The notes: generated by a model not told the origin, from the sequence alone. A DNA stretch of 64,000 nt from Amoebidium appalachense (GCA_963693365.1 CAVNZM010000007.1:5642001-5706000); one strand, 5' to 3'; shown: positions 32,814 through 55,801, numbered from the stretch's first letter. Numbers and translations are program-made.

Positions 32814-34123
32814 ACCACCACCACCACTTTTCCACTGCCACTCTTTGTGACTTTCAATGCAACGAAACCCGAAGGGACGAGGGACGAAGGGGGGGGGGGG
32901 GGGGGGGGGGGGGGGGTGGGTGGGTACTCACCATGCTTGAGCCAGGGGGGGACGAGGACTGGGGGTAGCTGTTGCGGCGTGGGGGCTGATTACGATTGGG
33001 CCCAACACTCTTGCCTTGGCCAGCCAGAGACACACACCCTAAAAAGGAAATAGATGTGCCAATCAGATTAGGTTACCAATCGCCCAGCCACATTAATGAC
33101 GAAACTGTTCACCGACACCCTCCCTACATTGCTGCTGTCGTATGATATGTTACCCCTAATGACGTCATTATGAGAGCAAAGTCGTATCCACGGACAGATG
33201 AGCTGAGAGACATCAAGTCAACCTCCCTTCCCCCTCTACCCCCCTCCCTCCCCCCCCATCCCCCTCCTCCCCCCCCCCCTCCCCCCCCCCAAAAAATTAA
33301 AAAAATTAAACAAAAGAAAATAAAATAAAATAAAATGTAAATAGAATGATAAATAAAAAACCCACCTGCGTGGTGTTTCCTCAGACGACCCTCCTTGCCC
33401 CGTGAGGGGGCAAAGCTGTGGGGGTCGTAGTCCTCGTCGAACTGGTCCAGCGTGTACGTTCCAAAGGCATCCTCCTCCACTATCTGTGAGTGCACGTGTG
33501 TATGTGTATGTGTACGTGTGAGCAGGTGTGTATGTGTATGTGTATGTGCAAGCAGGTGTGTATGTGTTTGTGTACTTATAAGCAGGTGTGTATGTGTATG
33601 TGTATGTGTAAGCAGGTGTGTATGTGTATGTGTACGTGTAAGCAGGTGTGTATGTGTATGTGTAGGTGTATGCATGAGTGTGTTGTGTATGAACGTGCAT
33701 ATGTACCGTTTACGTGTACGCGAATGTGTATCGCGTGCGTGTAGGCATGGTTGTGGACGTACTTGTACTTGTATCTGTATGCATGTGTATAGATGCACGT
33801 GTACACTTGTTTTTGTTGCCGATGTGTGTCGGGAAGGGAAAGGGAGGGGGGGAGGGGGGGAGGGGGGGGGGGTTAGAATGTTGCACACAGTATAAGTAAA
33901 AAGTTCACGAAAAAAACAAGGTGCAGGACATTAGGCAAACGTCTCCAGTAATGTGTGTTCTATGTGTGTGTGCTTGTGCACTAGTACGCATGCGCGCGCT
34001 CTAGGATTGCAGTATAGATAATATAAACTGAAGGCGGATCACACAGCCACATTTGCAAGAAAAGGGCCACACACATAGGGTATGCACCATCCGGGCGAGG
34101 AGATGATACATGGTCGTTTTTTT

Positions 34124-34215
<92 letters not shown>

Positions 34216-35539
34216 CGCGCGCGCACGCAAGAACATGTGTGGCTGTGTGCATGTGTGTATCTATTTGGAGATGTTTGGTTGTGGTGGTGGTGGTGGTGGG
34301 TGTTTGGGGGGGGGGGGGGAGGAGGCACATACAATACTCTCAGGTTGGTAGCGCATTAAGGGGGGCTCGAGGTCGCAAGGTTCGATAAACTCGAGGTCAA
34401 GCCAGCGTACCTGTTAACCAAAAAGACACACACAAAAAAAAACATTAGTCTTTCCTGGCGGAAAATAAATCAAAAGGTGGTGGGTTTCTAAAACTATGCT
34501 GTGTGAGTTTCAGCAGCCCCCCTCCCCCCCCCCCCCCCCCCCCTCTCCTCCCTCCCCGGGATCTTTTTTACTTCCTTCGTTCCCTCGTTTTATTTTTGTT
34601 CTCCTTCGGTATTCAAAGTTCATAAATAGGGACCTTGGAATGTGCGCCCAAATGAGACAAACAAGGAAGGAAAGATGCCAGCTCCAACCGTGATCTACTT
34701 CAAACGTAAGTCATCAGTGGTAGCAATAATTGACGCTCATCACCGAACATGATGACTAACGGACAGAGTTACCGCTTGGTTGCTAGAGCATTACTGCAAT
34801 TTTCTGGACGATTTTTTAAACTGTGTTCCTTTTCTACATTCCGTTTTTTCCTTTTTGTTCATACTCTCTTTCATTCCTTTTCTTCTTTTTCCTTCATTCT
34901 TACTTTCCCCCCTGCTGCTACATATGGCTTCTCATTGTCCTTTTCTTAATTATTCTACATATTTATCTTCACAATTTTCTTCACTCTCCTTTTCTTATTA
35001 TTATTTACACATTTATCTTCACAATCTTCTTCAATCTCCCTTCCTTATTCATAATTTACATATTTAGCGTCACAGTGTTATCATCAGCTTTTGTGCGTGT
35101 GCGTGTGCATTTTTTTTTTTTTTTTTTTCCCTCTGTTTGGGGGGGGGGGGGGTTGTTGTACCTGGGACATGAGGTTGACCAGGTTTGTGGTCAGCACAGA
35201 GCCGTCAAACGACCCATCCAACTGGAAGTGGGACAGCACTGTGTGTGTGTGTGTCGGGGGGGGGGGGGGGGGGGGGGGGGGGGTCAGTGAGTTAGTGTGT
35301 GTCTCTGTGCATGTGTGTGTGCACGCCTGTGTATGCGTGTAAGCGCACGTGTGTGTGTGTGTGCATGCGTGTGCATGTCCATGTGTGTGTGCACGCACCT
35401 GAACGGCAGGTCCGAGTGCACCTGGATCTAGTGTGATTGCCAGCCTGTGTACAGTTTTTGTCTAGTGTGAACTCGTGCGTGTGTGCCTGTGTGTGTGTGT
35501 CTTCTCACCCTTTTCTCCTTTGCCCAGGAGGAGGGAGGG

Positions 35540-35585
<46 letters not shown>

Positions 35586-35818
35586 AGGTGTTACCGTGGT
35601 GAAATTGGGTGTGGCACAGCGGGCAGGACTTCTTCACTTTAGACCAGCGCAGAATGCACGACAGACTGCAGAAGTGGTGTGTTGTCTTAATTACACGTTG
35701 AAAGCTAAAGTTAAATTGCGATCAAAGGACAACATTCTAACAAGACAATAGATATGAAAAAAAAAAAAAAAAAAAAAAAAGCCTATGGTGCCTGGTTAAG
35801 GTAGTGAAGTGCTGTTGT

Positions 35819-35861
<43 letters not shown>

Positions 35862-35931
35862 CGTGTGCATCCAGCATGTGGCGTCTGTGACCTGTGCATG
35901 CGTGACAAGGACAATGTGTGTCTGCACGCGC

Positions 35932-35975
<44 letters not shown>

Positions 35976-36399
35976 ATGAGCTACGTGTGCGCAAAACCTG
36001 CCCCCCCCCCCCACCCCCCCCTTTGCCCACCTCCTTACTCTTTAGTCCCAGCAAATGGATCCCGTAGACCTTCTTCCTGTTAGGCTTTGTTCCACTTGCT
36101 CCAAAAAACTTGCTCCAAAAAACCCGAAAAAAACCATAGCGCTAACCCACGAGGTGATGGGCGGGGCATGGAGCGCCAACACACCAATAGGAGTGGCCGC
36201 AGGACGGCAGGTGTGCCACGTTTGCGGGAACAAGACCCTCATAGCACACCGGGCAGTTCTTGAGCAGCTCATAGATGACCTCCACCGTCCCATTCCCATT
36301 TTCCTCGACCTCGCTCGTTTGGAGCCACTGCGAGTTGAACGTCTGACCGTGCAGGTTGCACCGGAGGGAAAAATCTACGGCGAGTCCGTCTGAAGCCAT
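32317..36399 (-). CDS. RING-HC (C3HC4) zinc-finger protein, probable E3 ubiquitin ligase
   Basis: Exons on the minus strand: 36185-36399, 35595-35665, 35162-35238, 34333-34410, 33366-33483, 32932-33038 and a last one at 32317 to about 32430. The ATG at 36399 begins [11 protein letters not shown]. Splicing exon 1 to exon 2 makes a complete RING: Cys49, Cys52, Cys67, His69, Cys72, Cys75, Cys86, Cys89, with Trp79 in the usual E2-contact place; Cys72 is created across the junction. Downstream are an acidic region ([19 protein letters not shown]) and a basic, Pro/Ser-rich tail. Phases agree through exon 6, but exon 6 ends in phase 2 while the attractive last frame (ends GGATVGN, TAG at 32319) needs phase 0 at its best acceptor. 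Either an unseen small exon or another acceptor is used. Substrate unknown. The N-terminal 48 residues match no domain I know. Confidence 0.8.
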
Positions 36400-36957
36400 G
36401 TTTGAAAGATGATGTTTTTTGCGTGTGAACAAGGAACCTGTGTGTTTTAGTGGTGAATAAAATGTCATTTAGGCAGGTCTTTCATTATTGCGCATCTCCT
36501 ACTAATGTCAAACCCGTGGTGCCTGCTTTCACCAAAGGACACCTGTAAGCTTATAAAACGATGCAAAATTGCACAGAGTGGTCAAAAAAATATACAAATA
36601 AACTCTATTGTGCGTGAATCCGCTGTGAACAAACGGACAAAGTATGAGTTTCCTCCAAGTCTCATAGTGCTTCCCTCAGAAGGCGCGAAAGGATCACACA
36701 CCCACAACCCCAGCTGAACTCTCAAGTTGCACTTCCATACCTGACCTTCATGACACCAGATCCCCCATATTTCAGTCCACCTACGCTGTCCACTTCTGGA
36801 CACGTTACCCAATCATCCCCCGTCACTCCCCCCCTTTCGCCCTGTCACGCTTTCTCTGCAGTCACCAAAAAAGAAGAAAGTGGGACGGTGAAGGATGGGG
36901 GGGCGGGGAGGGCGGGGAGGGCGGGGAGGGCGGGGGAGGAGGGGAGGGGGCGGAGGT

Positions 36958-36993
<36 letters not shown>

Positions 36994-37795
36994 GGGGGTT
37001 ACCTTTCACGGCGGCTTGAAAATCAGAAAAAAAAAAGAGGGGGAAGCACAAACAAGGACAGACACACACAAACAAGGAGATAATCTAATGGGGCAACTGA
37101 TAATCAGTGGGGATGCCCGCTGCCATAAAGCCCAAGGGCTATATTTTTGAAAACATAACTTATGTAGCGAAACTAACAGCAATATGAATAGTGTGGATAT
37201 GGTCTTTGCTGGTGCGTTTTCCTTCTAGGCATGTGGAATAGCAGAGAAATTTCTCTCATAAGTGCATACAGACAAACTTTTGTGTTGTGGCTGTGAGCCC
37301 ACTCAACTGCAGCGCGCAGTTTAGCGCGCGAAGCTGAAGCGCTCCCTGAGTATTGTTGCGGATACACAACTACATGATCTGAAGCCATTCATAAAAAGAT
37401 CTAAATTATCTAATCCGTATGTGTTTTAAAATTTTGGTTGTTAATTATTATTGGTGAAATAAAAAAGGGTGCGAGTGGCTCGTGAACTGAGCCTGCTGCC
37501 GCCTTGCTCACTTGTTTTATAAGATAATTTGAGGATCGAGGGCTCTAACCCAATCGAAACCATCGATCTCAGTTACCGTTGTATTGAGAAAGGCTATTGG
37601 GGGTTTACGCTGTTTACTCGAGGCAAAGAGAACCAGTCTCAGGTATGGGGGGGGGGGGGTTTGCTCGGAATATCCCCTCAGCGGTATATCATGATCACGT
37701 ACATAGATGTCGGGTGGTGACTATATATCAGGGTTTACTTTCTCTACGAGACACCATAAAGACTACAAGGAGAAATCAATTAGTTGGGGTTCCCC

Positions 37796-37797
<2 letters not shown>
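36400..37797. other. Upstream flank of the RING gene, no recognised gene
   Basis: Presumed promoter side of the RING gene. Contains a G-rich block with GGGGA/GGGCG units and a G-run at 36898-36996. Short ORFs at 36505-36717 (plus) and 37173-37388 (minus) are of normal composition but without family resemblance. Confidence 0.4.
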
Positions 37798-37853
<56 letters not shown>

Positions 37854-37885
37854 GGGCTCCCCTCGGGACACTCGGTATCAGCTGG

Positions 37886-37936
<51 letters not shown>

Positions 37937-38935
37937 GTGTGTGTGTGTGCGCGTGCGCTATAATTTTGTAGTGATGTGTTTCTCAAGCCAATCAATACAT
38001 CTAATAAACAGGTCGTAGTTACGCGTGTTTAGTATAAAATCAAGGATGTTGTAATTTACAGGTAGGCTATCTTTCTGGGTGTCTGTTGTGAATGTGACGT
38101 GTGTGTGTTGCGGTATTATGTGGTCTATCAAACTACATTTGGCGATACATGACCGGTTAAACTGGTGTGTGTGTGTGTTGTTTGGGCATGCAAATGATGC
38201 CACCTTATACTTATTAGATCTCCACTGTATAGCACGTGTACAGTAAAAGCGTGGTAACTGATCAATAATACCATCAGCTAGAGAAAGACCAGTTCTACAG
38301 GAAGGTAATATGTATTTAGGTGTTATACACTTGCGAGTGCCATATTTGGCAATATGGTTGAGGCGGTCAGTATATATAAAACGAGACATAAGGCTTAGTT
38401 TTTCAAGGTGTATGCTTTCATCGGGTCTAGTGTCGTGTGGTATCTTTTTCCATTTGTTATATTGCGTGATTATCTTGTGATTGTGTACATGTTTAATAAG
38501 TAAGTGGCAGTCCAAAGTCACACACACACTATTGCGGGGTTTATTTGTATTTGTGCCCAGGGGAGAAGGGGAGAGAGAGGGGAGGAAAGAGGGGAGAGGT
38601 GAGGAGGGGACAGGTCGGATAGAGAAGAGAGGGTGGGAGGGCAAATACTTCTTTAAGCGGCTTATGTGCTTATTGAATTTCAGCGCGAGATAGGATACTC
38701 TAGCAGCTATTGGGACCAGACCATATATCGAGAGCGTTACAGGCCCAGGTTTACAACAGTTGTTAGATAGAAAGGAGGCAACTTCTGCTTCAAGGAAATT
38801 TGCCAAGGGTTTAAGCGCTCTAGTTCTCTCTTTCTTGATCCAAGCGGCGAGAAGGGGTAAACCATATTCACATGCCGGGAAGACAAAAGTGCGAATAAAT
38901 GTAAGTCTAATTCGCACTTTTGTCTTCCCGGCATG
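37798..38935 (-). mobile_element. 5'-truncated LINE-like retrotransposon relic with poly(A) tail
   Basis: On the minus strand an open frame from about 38909 to 37958 encodes some 310 residues starting near TFIRTFVFPACEYG. This resembles the post-reverse-transcriptase region of non-LTR ORF2 proteins (hydrophobic strand, EYG, then a long basic helical region). It has no catalytic motif, so the 5' part with endonuclease and RT is missing. After the stop come a (CA)n stretch, a short 3'UTR and a run of 52 A on the minus strand (T52 at 37798-37849), as expected of a LINE tail. An inverted repeat lies exactly at the 5' truncation point. The relic is otherwise uninterrupted. No target-site duplication was identified. 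The assignment rests on pattern memory and could be wrong at family level. Confidence 0.55.
38871..38935. repeat. 26-bp perfect inverted repeat with 13-nt loop
   Basis: Left arm 38871-38896 and right arm 38910-38935 are exact reverse complements (begin catgccgggaagac), separated by 13 nt. One arm is LINE coding sequence; the other is its inverted copy at the truncated 5' end. Confidence 0.95.
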
Positions 38936-39088
38936 CGTCAAACATGTTGATTGGCCGAACAAAAAGCCTGTCACTGGCTGCATTTGATTGGCTGTGCTGG
39001 AAAACGCAGTAGGCCGTCGAATGTGGCTGGGCCTCCGGCAGTGTCCACGCAATAAAAAGTGTGTAAACCCCAAAAAGCATGTTTCCAA

Positions 39089-39162
39089 TATAGCTAAGCA
39101 CCAAATTTCAAATTTTTAACTTGGTACCACTATGATGTACATGCGGTATGTACACGTAGGCT

Positions 39163-39198
<36 letters not shown>

Positions 39199-39467
39199 TG
39201 GTAGGTCTTGGTGTACATGCGTCACCCTTCAAGCACAGCGGTCCGTGCAACCACGGCTCTTTTTTTCGGAGGGCCGTGGTGCAACACGTGCGTGCACTCA
39301 GACGGATGGCTAGCTGGGCCCCATGCAGGCGAATGACCAACATGTGCAGACACTTGCAGACTACAACCGGGGAGTCGGCGGGAACGCACGCGCACACACC
39401 AGCACAGACACGCACGCACACGCTCAAACACACACATGTACCAAGCACGTACACACAGTCCAACACT

Positions 39468-39564
<97 letters not shown>

Positions 39565-39568
39565 TCCC

Positions 39569-39667
<99 letters not shown>

Positions 39668-39671
39668 AGAG

Positions 39672-39707
<36 letters not shown>

Positions 39708-39709
39708 AG

Positions 39710-39748
<39 letters not shown>

Positions 39749-40414
39749 TCGCTCTCTTCCCTCCCCCCCCCCCCCCCTCCCCCCTTCCCCTCCCTCTCCT
39801 TTCATCAAGTAAGCATCTTGAACGCCATGCGCTACACCGTTTTGAAATGCCCGGGCCCCCCTCCCCCCCGCATCCCCTCGAGCTCTCCTCTCCCTCCCCC
39901 CCTCCCCTCCCCATCCCCACCCCGCTCTCCCCGCCTCCGGCCGAGGATCCCCCCCCCCCCCCCCCCCCCCTCTTGCCCACATCCCCTCAAGCTCCCCCCC
40001 CCCCCCTCCGGCCCCCCCCTCCCTCCCCAGCCTTCCCTGCCCCCCCGGCCCCCCCCTTCGCCCCCACTCCCTCCCTCTCCTCTCCCCCCCTTCCCCCCCA
40101 ATAATAGTAGTAAATAATAACAATAGCTTAGTAATATTGATTAATAATAATAGTAAATGACAATAATTTACCCGGGTTAATTTTTTTTTCAAAGCAGAGC
40201 TGAGAGGTAGAGAATCTAAAGAGAGCCCGCGAGACGGGGTAGATGAGAAGGAACTTCGGGGCAAGGGGAGGGGAGGGGGAGGGGTCCCGGGCACTGGAGA
40301 GAGAGGGGGGTGGGGGGGTGAGGGGGCAGATCTGCCCTTGGCCCCTGAGGCCAGGGCCCAGGGGCAGAGAGTGGGAGAGAGGAAGAGGGGGAAGAGAGAC
40401 CCAAAAAAATGGTC

Positions 40415-40457
<43 letters not shown>

Positions 40458-41375
40458 GGGCCTAAAATGAGACCGCCTGGGAATTCGAAAGAGAGAGGGC
40501 CAAATGGGATAGACTGAGCTCGAGAGAGAATGAAACGTGTCACTATGTGCAAGTTTATTGAAATATTTTTTGTAAGTACATATACTGCATAAACCTCACA
40601 CATACTCACTACTTGCCTACATTTAATTATTCAGATCTAGAAGTCCTTGCATTGTCACCCGGGGTTGGTCATTGATTTTTTGCCAATAAGTTTGGAACTC
40701 GAGTTGGTATGCCACCAACAGTCTTAGAAAGTTTGACTTCGACGTTAATAAACGTACGCGTGCCGATGATATGTATAGCCTCTGATTAATGACTGAATGC
40801 CGCCCAGCTGCAGCTCACCGTTTTGAAACCGCAACTACACGACCGTCGCGCAAGAACCGAGCTGACGATTGAGTTCGAACAAGCAAGACTTAAAGTTTTT
40901 GTATGTACTCTACATGTCACGACGGGGCTTTTAATCACTTGGCACCATGACCACTACTAGGCTAAAATTATCAACTGATGATCCAGATATGCGACTGTTG
41001 ATATCAAAATGCAAACCTTGAACGCCCATTCATTCCATGCCCCATGGCACGTGTAAACAGCGGAATCCTTAAAATATTCTGTCTTGTGACTAGTAGCTCA
41101 AATAGTAAGAAAAAAACACTTTTAACGTCATCAAGCGTAGTCCATAGTTATTAACACATCAGCGTACATAGCACCAGCAGCATAGCAAGACAAAAAAAAA
41201 ACAAAAAAAAAACGGCCGACTCAAAATTCATCAATTAAAATTTATAGCTTTTACTGTGTCACGTAATTGTCAAAAACCTTTATCACACCGTACATATAAA
41301 TTCATGTCTCTGACTTCATCATGTAATTGTTATATATTTTTTATCAAGCCATATACATGTTTTCAATTCACACTA
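39089..41375. other. Region between the LINE relic and the TIR element
   Basis: Besides the compound microsatellite it holds C-rich sequence (39765-40090), a G-run at 40418-40456 and about 900 bp of ordinary, moderately AT-rich sequence (40480-41370) without a convincing ORF. A minus-strand AATAAA lies at 40559-40554 and could serve as poly(A) signal of the F-box/WD40 gene, whose 3' end is not resolved. Confidence 0.35.
39473..39760. repeat. Compound (CT)n-(TA)n-(CT)n microsatellite
   Basis: CT repeats at 39473-39602 with small interruptions, about 31 TA units at 39603-39665, then CT again to about 39750. C-rich sequence follows to 40090. No gene in this stretch. Confidence 0.95.
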
Positions 41376-42091
41376 TGGGGTAGCAAGACACAAAATCGAT
41401 TTGCACGATGGATGGCTGCGGTTTTGGCGAGCTGCTATTGGTCAACGCCATGGAGCCATGGTGCTGTTTCAACCAATCGCTACAAAATCCAAAAAAAAAA
41501 AAAAAAAAACATTACCGTTGAAAACAAAACAGCGTCTTCTACACTAAAGCTTTGTGCGTTCTCGTCAATAAGGCCCTGTGCATGCAGCTTTTGTACGCTC
41601 TCTATTTTTGCCCTCTTCAGCTTTTCGTCTAATGTTTCTTCCCTCTTTCGCTCCCTTGCAAGTTTCGAGTATTCACGGTTGTATGCTCGCTTTCGGGACC
41701 TTGGGCTCAGGTTTCCCAGGTCCGACCAAGTGCACTTTCGTAAGAGCGCTTGGACGACATGGCGCGTGCAAATGATCATGAGCTAACATTTCAATGAGAC
41801 ATGTGGGAAAACAGAAACAGGAAAATAATGAGGTTTTCAACAGCGAAGCGAAAACTCAGAAACTGGAATGGGCCGTATATACGTATACACACTGTGTGGC
41901 GAGTGTGCTCAACCATGATGATGCCTGCGCGCGGCCTGGGATGTGAATCGTGATATTGTAATATCACGAAATTTCCCGCCAAAAAAAAACTCCGTTAGAA
42001 GATTTTGATTGGTTCATACGTTTTCAATTTTAACTAATCAGGTAGCTCTACAACAGTAGTATGCAAATCGATTTTGTGTCTTGCTACCCCA
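41376..42091. mobile_element. 716-bp DNA transposon with 30-bp perfect TIRs and TA target duplication
   Basis: Ends are exact 30-bp inverted repeats, 41376-41405 and 42062-42091, starting TGGGGTAGCAAG. The element is flanked by TA on both sides (41374-41375 and 42092-42093). The surrounding sequence is a 182-bp tandem repeat, and the sister units read cacactagcg without an insertion, so the empty site is seen directly in the same array. A TA duplication is typical of Tc1/mariner-like and some other superfamilies. No transposase is recognisable; the element is probably non-autonomous and carries one 99-codon ORF. It lies in an intron or the 3' part of the F-box/WD40 gene. Confidence 0.88.
41480..41779 (-). 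CDS. 99-residue basic helical ORF carried inside the TIR element
   Basis: ATG at 41779, stop at 41480. Composition is protein-like and not low complexity: a central highly charged stretch (RSRKRAYNREYSKLARERK, then EETLDEKLKRAKIES) predicts a basic helix or coiled coil. No DDE catalytic motif, helix-turn-helix or zinc finger is evident. It may be a captured exon, as in Pack-type elements, a transposase remnant, or a domesticated protein. An ending in hydrophobic Phe residues comes from the A-rich run near 41490 and may mean the true exon ends at a donor before it. Confidence 0.4.
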   Translation of the reverse strand: MIICTRHVVQALLRKCTWSDLGNLSPRSRKRAYNREYSKLARERKREETLDEKLKRAKIESVQKLHAQGLIDENAQSFSVEDAVLFSTVMFFFFFFWIL

Positions 42092-42598
42092 TAGCGTAAC
42101 CACGTGCACACTAATATAGCGTAGCCAAAGCAACATAACAGGTGCGGAGGGAGCCAGTCGACTGCGCCACCTGACAGTGTGGATGCGCCGCCAACATAAA
42201 TTGTGTCACTTTATCATGTATGTTATCGTCTTATATTTTTATCAAGCCATATGTAAGTGTAATATTCACACTAGCGTAACCACGTGTGCACCCGTAGCCA
42301 AAGCAACGTAACAGGTGCGGAGAGAGCCAGTCTGTGCCACCTGACTTAGTGTGGATGCGCTGCCAACATAAAGTGTACACTTTACTTTATCATGTATGTA
42401 ATTGTTTTACAGTTTTAATCAAGCAATATCATTGAAATATTTTTAATATTCACACTAGCGTAACCACGTGTACACCCGTAGCCAAAGCAACATAACAGGT
42501 GCGGAGGGAGCCAGCCTGTGCCAATTTCAGAGAGAAAACTTGACTCAATGTGGATGCGCCGCCAACATAAATCGTGTGAACTGGCATACTGGACTTAC

Positions 42599-53462
<10,864 letters not shown>

Positions 53463-53562
53463 TCTATTTCACGTCTCCCCTCAGGGTTTTCCCTTCCCGT
53501 GTTTATTGTTTCATAAAATCGTTCAACGGTTTTGTGTTTTATTGGCGAGTGGCGCACTGGCC

Positions 53563-53667
53563 ATGGCGACGTCCGAGGATCTCGAGATCACCTGTTTGCG
53601 TGACGGCCGACGAGTCGGCGACGACACGGTCCGTGTTCAGATAGCAACGATACAAGGTCCCATATAG
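53563..53667 (+). CDS. Possible first exon of a divergent gene
   Basis: ATG at 53563, about 100 bp from the divergent start of the F-box/WD40 gene. It opens a 34-codon frame MATSEDLEITCLRDGRRV that looks protein-like and could end at a donor such as GTCCGT near 53628. No second exon was recognised, so it may be only upstream sequence. If real, the two genes share a short bidirectional promoter. Confidence 0.25.
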   Translation: MATSEDLEITCLRDGRRVGDDTVRVQIATIQGPI

Positions 53668-54671
53668 GGGGTCTTGGCACAACCTCCCAAAAACAGCCCA
53701 TATCCACTGAGCCGTGTCGCTCAACTTTGGCTCATGACCAATGAGCCGTGTATACCACCGCCAAGTTTTTAACCCTAGTGAAACTGTATTTTTACATAGT
53801 AAAATTGGGGTGGTGATAGAAGGTGACTAAGAGATGTTTGACGAGTGTAGGCGTGCTTTGGGGTATTATTAGGCCTCAGAAATGCGATTTATTCATGTCA
53901 TATCATGTGGTTACGCCCATCAAGCCTTTTTTTTAGCCATCGTGTTTCATATGTAAGTTGACCGGGACTTCTTTTTTTCGTTTTCCGACATCTACTGGTA
54001 GGGTCGGCCGATGGACGATTTTCACTGATTTTTTGTAAAATGTGTTTTGCTCCTGCAGGAATGTTGCCCATGCGGCGTGCGGTCCTACACAGCACCGATA
54101 TTTCGGGCTCCGCGGGGAATCGTGGATCGTGAGCCTCGGATTTTTGGGCTGAACCGCACGCACCTGCGGGCTAGCACTTGATTGGTTTGGGCCGCACCCA
54201 GGAATGCGATCGAGGCACACATCCTTTGATGCTTGAACTGACACGTGCCAGTCGGCCACGATTAGTGCAGGTGAATGTGCGTGACCAAGAGCAAGCACGC
54301 AAGGAGTCTAACTTGAAGTTTCGCGCACGCTACCGTAGTCAAACTGCGTGCGCCGCTCTGTCAACTTTGTCATTACAACAGAGGTTGTACCATAGAGTCA
54401 TTATTTCCTTTACGACCAGGTCATCTGCCGGGGAGAACTTCGAAAGTTTTCTTTGTCATTAGTAAGTCCACTCCTGTTGTTCTCGAAGTTCATATCGTTT
54501 GTCAGTTATATACAAGACGTGCCACGGTGTGTTTTTTTTGACACCCTTTTTTAATCACTCTACTTCTGCGTTCAATTTGAACCGTGCTACCTTCAATGTT
54601 CCTTAAATAAAAATGGAGGCGAAACATTCTGGACGTGTGCACTCCTTGCCACAACAGGCAGGTTGGTTTTT

Positions 54672-54712
<41 letters not shown>

Positions 54713-55207
54713 CCCCCTCCCGCCCCTACTCTGAAGTCCGCAGCCTCCTTCCCTCCCTCTTCGCCTCTCCACCCTCTTCCTGCCCTCGCGCTGTACTGGC
54801 ACGCCTGCAAGACCAGTGTTTGATCTTCGTTTAGGACTGCTGTTCATCTTTTCTCTTCATTGACTCCTTTCCTTTCTTTTTTCAACACACATGGCTTTCA
54901 TTCTTGCATCGGGAAGGAGTCTTTTTATGGTGTTTGTGTTTGTGTATGCATGTACTACTTCGAGCCCATACAGGTATTTTCAGGCCAGTGAGTTTTGCAC
55001 TTTGGACATGCCTCTCCTTTGCATTCATTCATGGCTTTATAATGAAACGATAATAATGTGTACCCAAGCCTTGCCTAAACATTCATGCACGTTTTAATAC
55101 CATACGTTATCCATAGAAATACATGCTAATTTTTTCTTACTTTACTTAGTCTACACACACTATCACTCACACGTACACAGGCACACACCGTGACACACAC
55201 ACACACC

Positions 55208-55239
<32 letters not shown>

Positions 55240-55321
55240 TATTGCTCTACTTTCGTCTGATGTTTTGGAGCTACCTCCACATCTCTACGGCCAATCTAGT
55301 TTAATCTACGGCCAATCTAGT
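53668..55321. other. Mostly unique sequence without a recognised gene
   Basis: Frames at 53933-54298 (minus) and 54178-54462 (plus) have normal composition but no recognisable domain. A C-run lies at 54675-54710 and an A-run near 55207-55236. A direct repeat of about 22 bp (aatctacggccaatctagtt type) occurs at about 55283-55325. Confidence 0.35.
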
Positions 55322-55801
55322 TTAGAGCCCGGGCCTTAGTGGGAGAATTGCATACTCATGGTTGTTCTGGGGGTCTGGGTATTTCCACGAGAGAATCATA
55401 CACAATCTTTCGAAAGCCTGGGGGTTCACAACCTTTTGGGCCCACTTCTCGGCCTGGTAAATTGCATCGGTCACTGGCATGACCTCAGCAGCATGCTTAT
55501 CCCTCTATGATATCAGCTTACTCTCAAACTGCGCTAAAAACCGCCTCTTCACAGCCCTCCACGCCAAGTTCACTACCTCATGCTGCTCTTCATGCTGAGC
55601 AAACAGCTCACCAAACTGACTGCTATCTACAAACAGAGAGCGAGCAGCATGAAACTTTCCGCGAGCATCATTCTCCAACCCAGCAAGAAACACAAGAGCA
55701 CGAAAATTTTCTTCGAACAGCTCAAAGTGGGTTCTAGCTTCGGTCACAGGCATGGTGAGGGGGGGGGTAAGTAAACTTAGCTTGTCTGAGATCAGCGTCA
55801 A
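55322..55801 (-). pseudogene. Broken protein-coding frame with an in-frame TAG
   Basis: A single minus-strand reading frame runs from ATG 55801 (or the better-looking ATG at 55753, MPVTEARTHFELFEENF) to TAA at 55322, interrupted only by TAG at 55507-55505. Both halves have normal protein composition: before the stop it is helical (FGELFAQHEEQHEVVNLAW); after it the frame continues RDKHAAEVMPVTDAIYQAEK and ends in LRPGL. No family is recognised. The host genes here end in TGA or TAG, so TAG is a normal stop and this is more likely decay or readthrough than a recoded codon. It could be a retroelement gag fragment or a decayed host exon. Confidence 0.5.

Larger units (their letters stand above)
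41281..42590. repeat. 182-bp tandem repeat array, interrupted by the TIR element
   Basis: Units share a segment starting tagcgtaaccacgtg at 42092, 42272 and 42456 (spacing 180 and 184) and continue with gtagccaaagcaac, aacaggtgcgga and a tcatgtatgt/atcaagc section. The left part of the first unit is at about 41310-41375, split from its right part at 42092 by the transposon. The array ends about 10 bp before the F-box/WD40 exon at 42599. Confidence 0.88.

Noticed and set aside
42450-42560. Extra WD40 exon inside the tandem repeat (AGSLRTCYVALATG frame)
   Set aside because: The frame that fits the phase of exon 42599-42639 does not resemble a WD40 blade, and the same sequence is repeated in each unit.
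55505-55530. A possible 17-nt intron (GTAAGC...TAG) that would remove the in-frame stop
   Set aside because: Removing it shifts the frame to an immediate TAA, so it does not restore coding.
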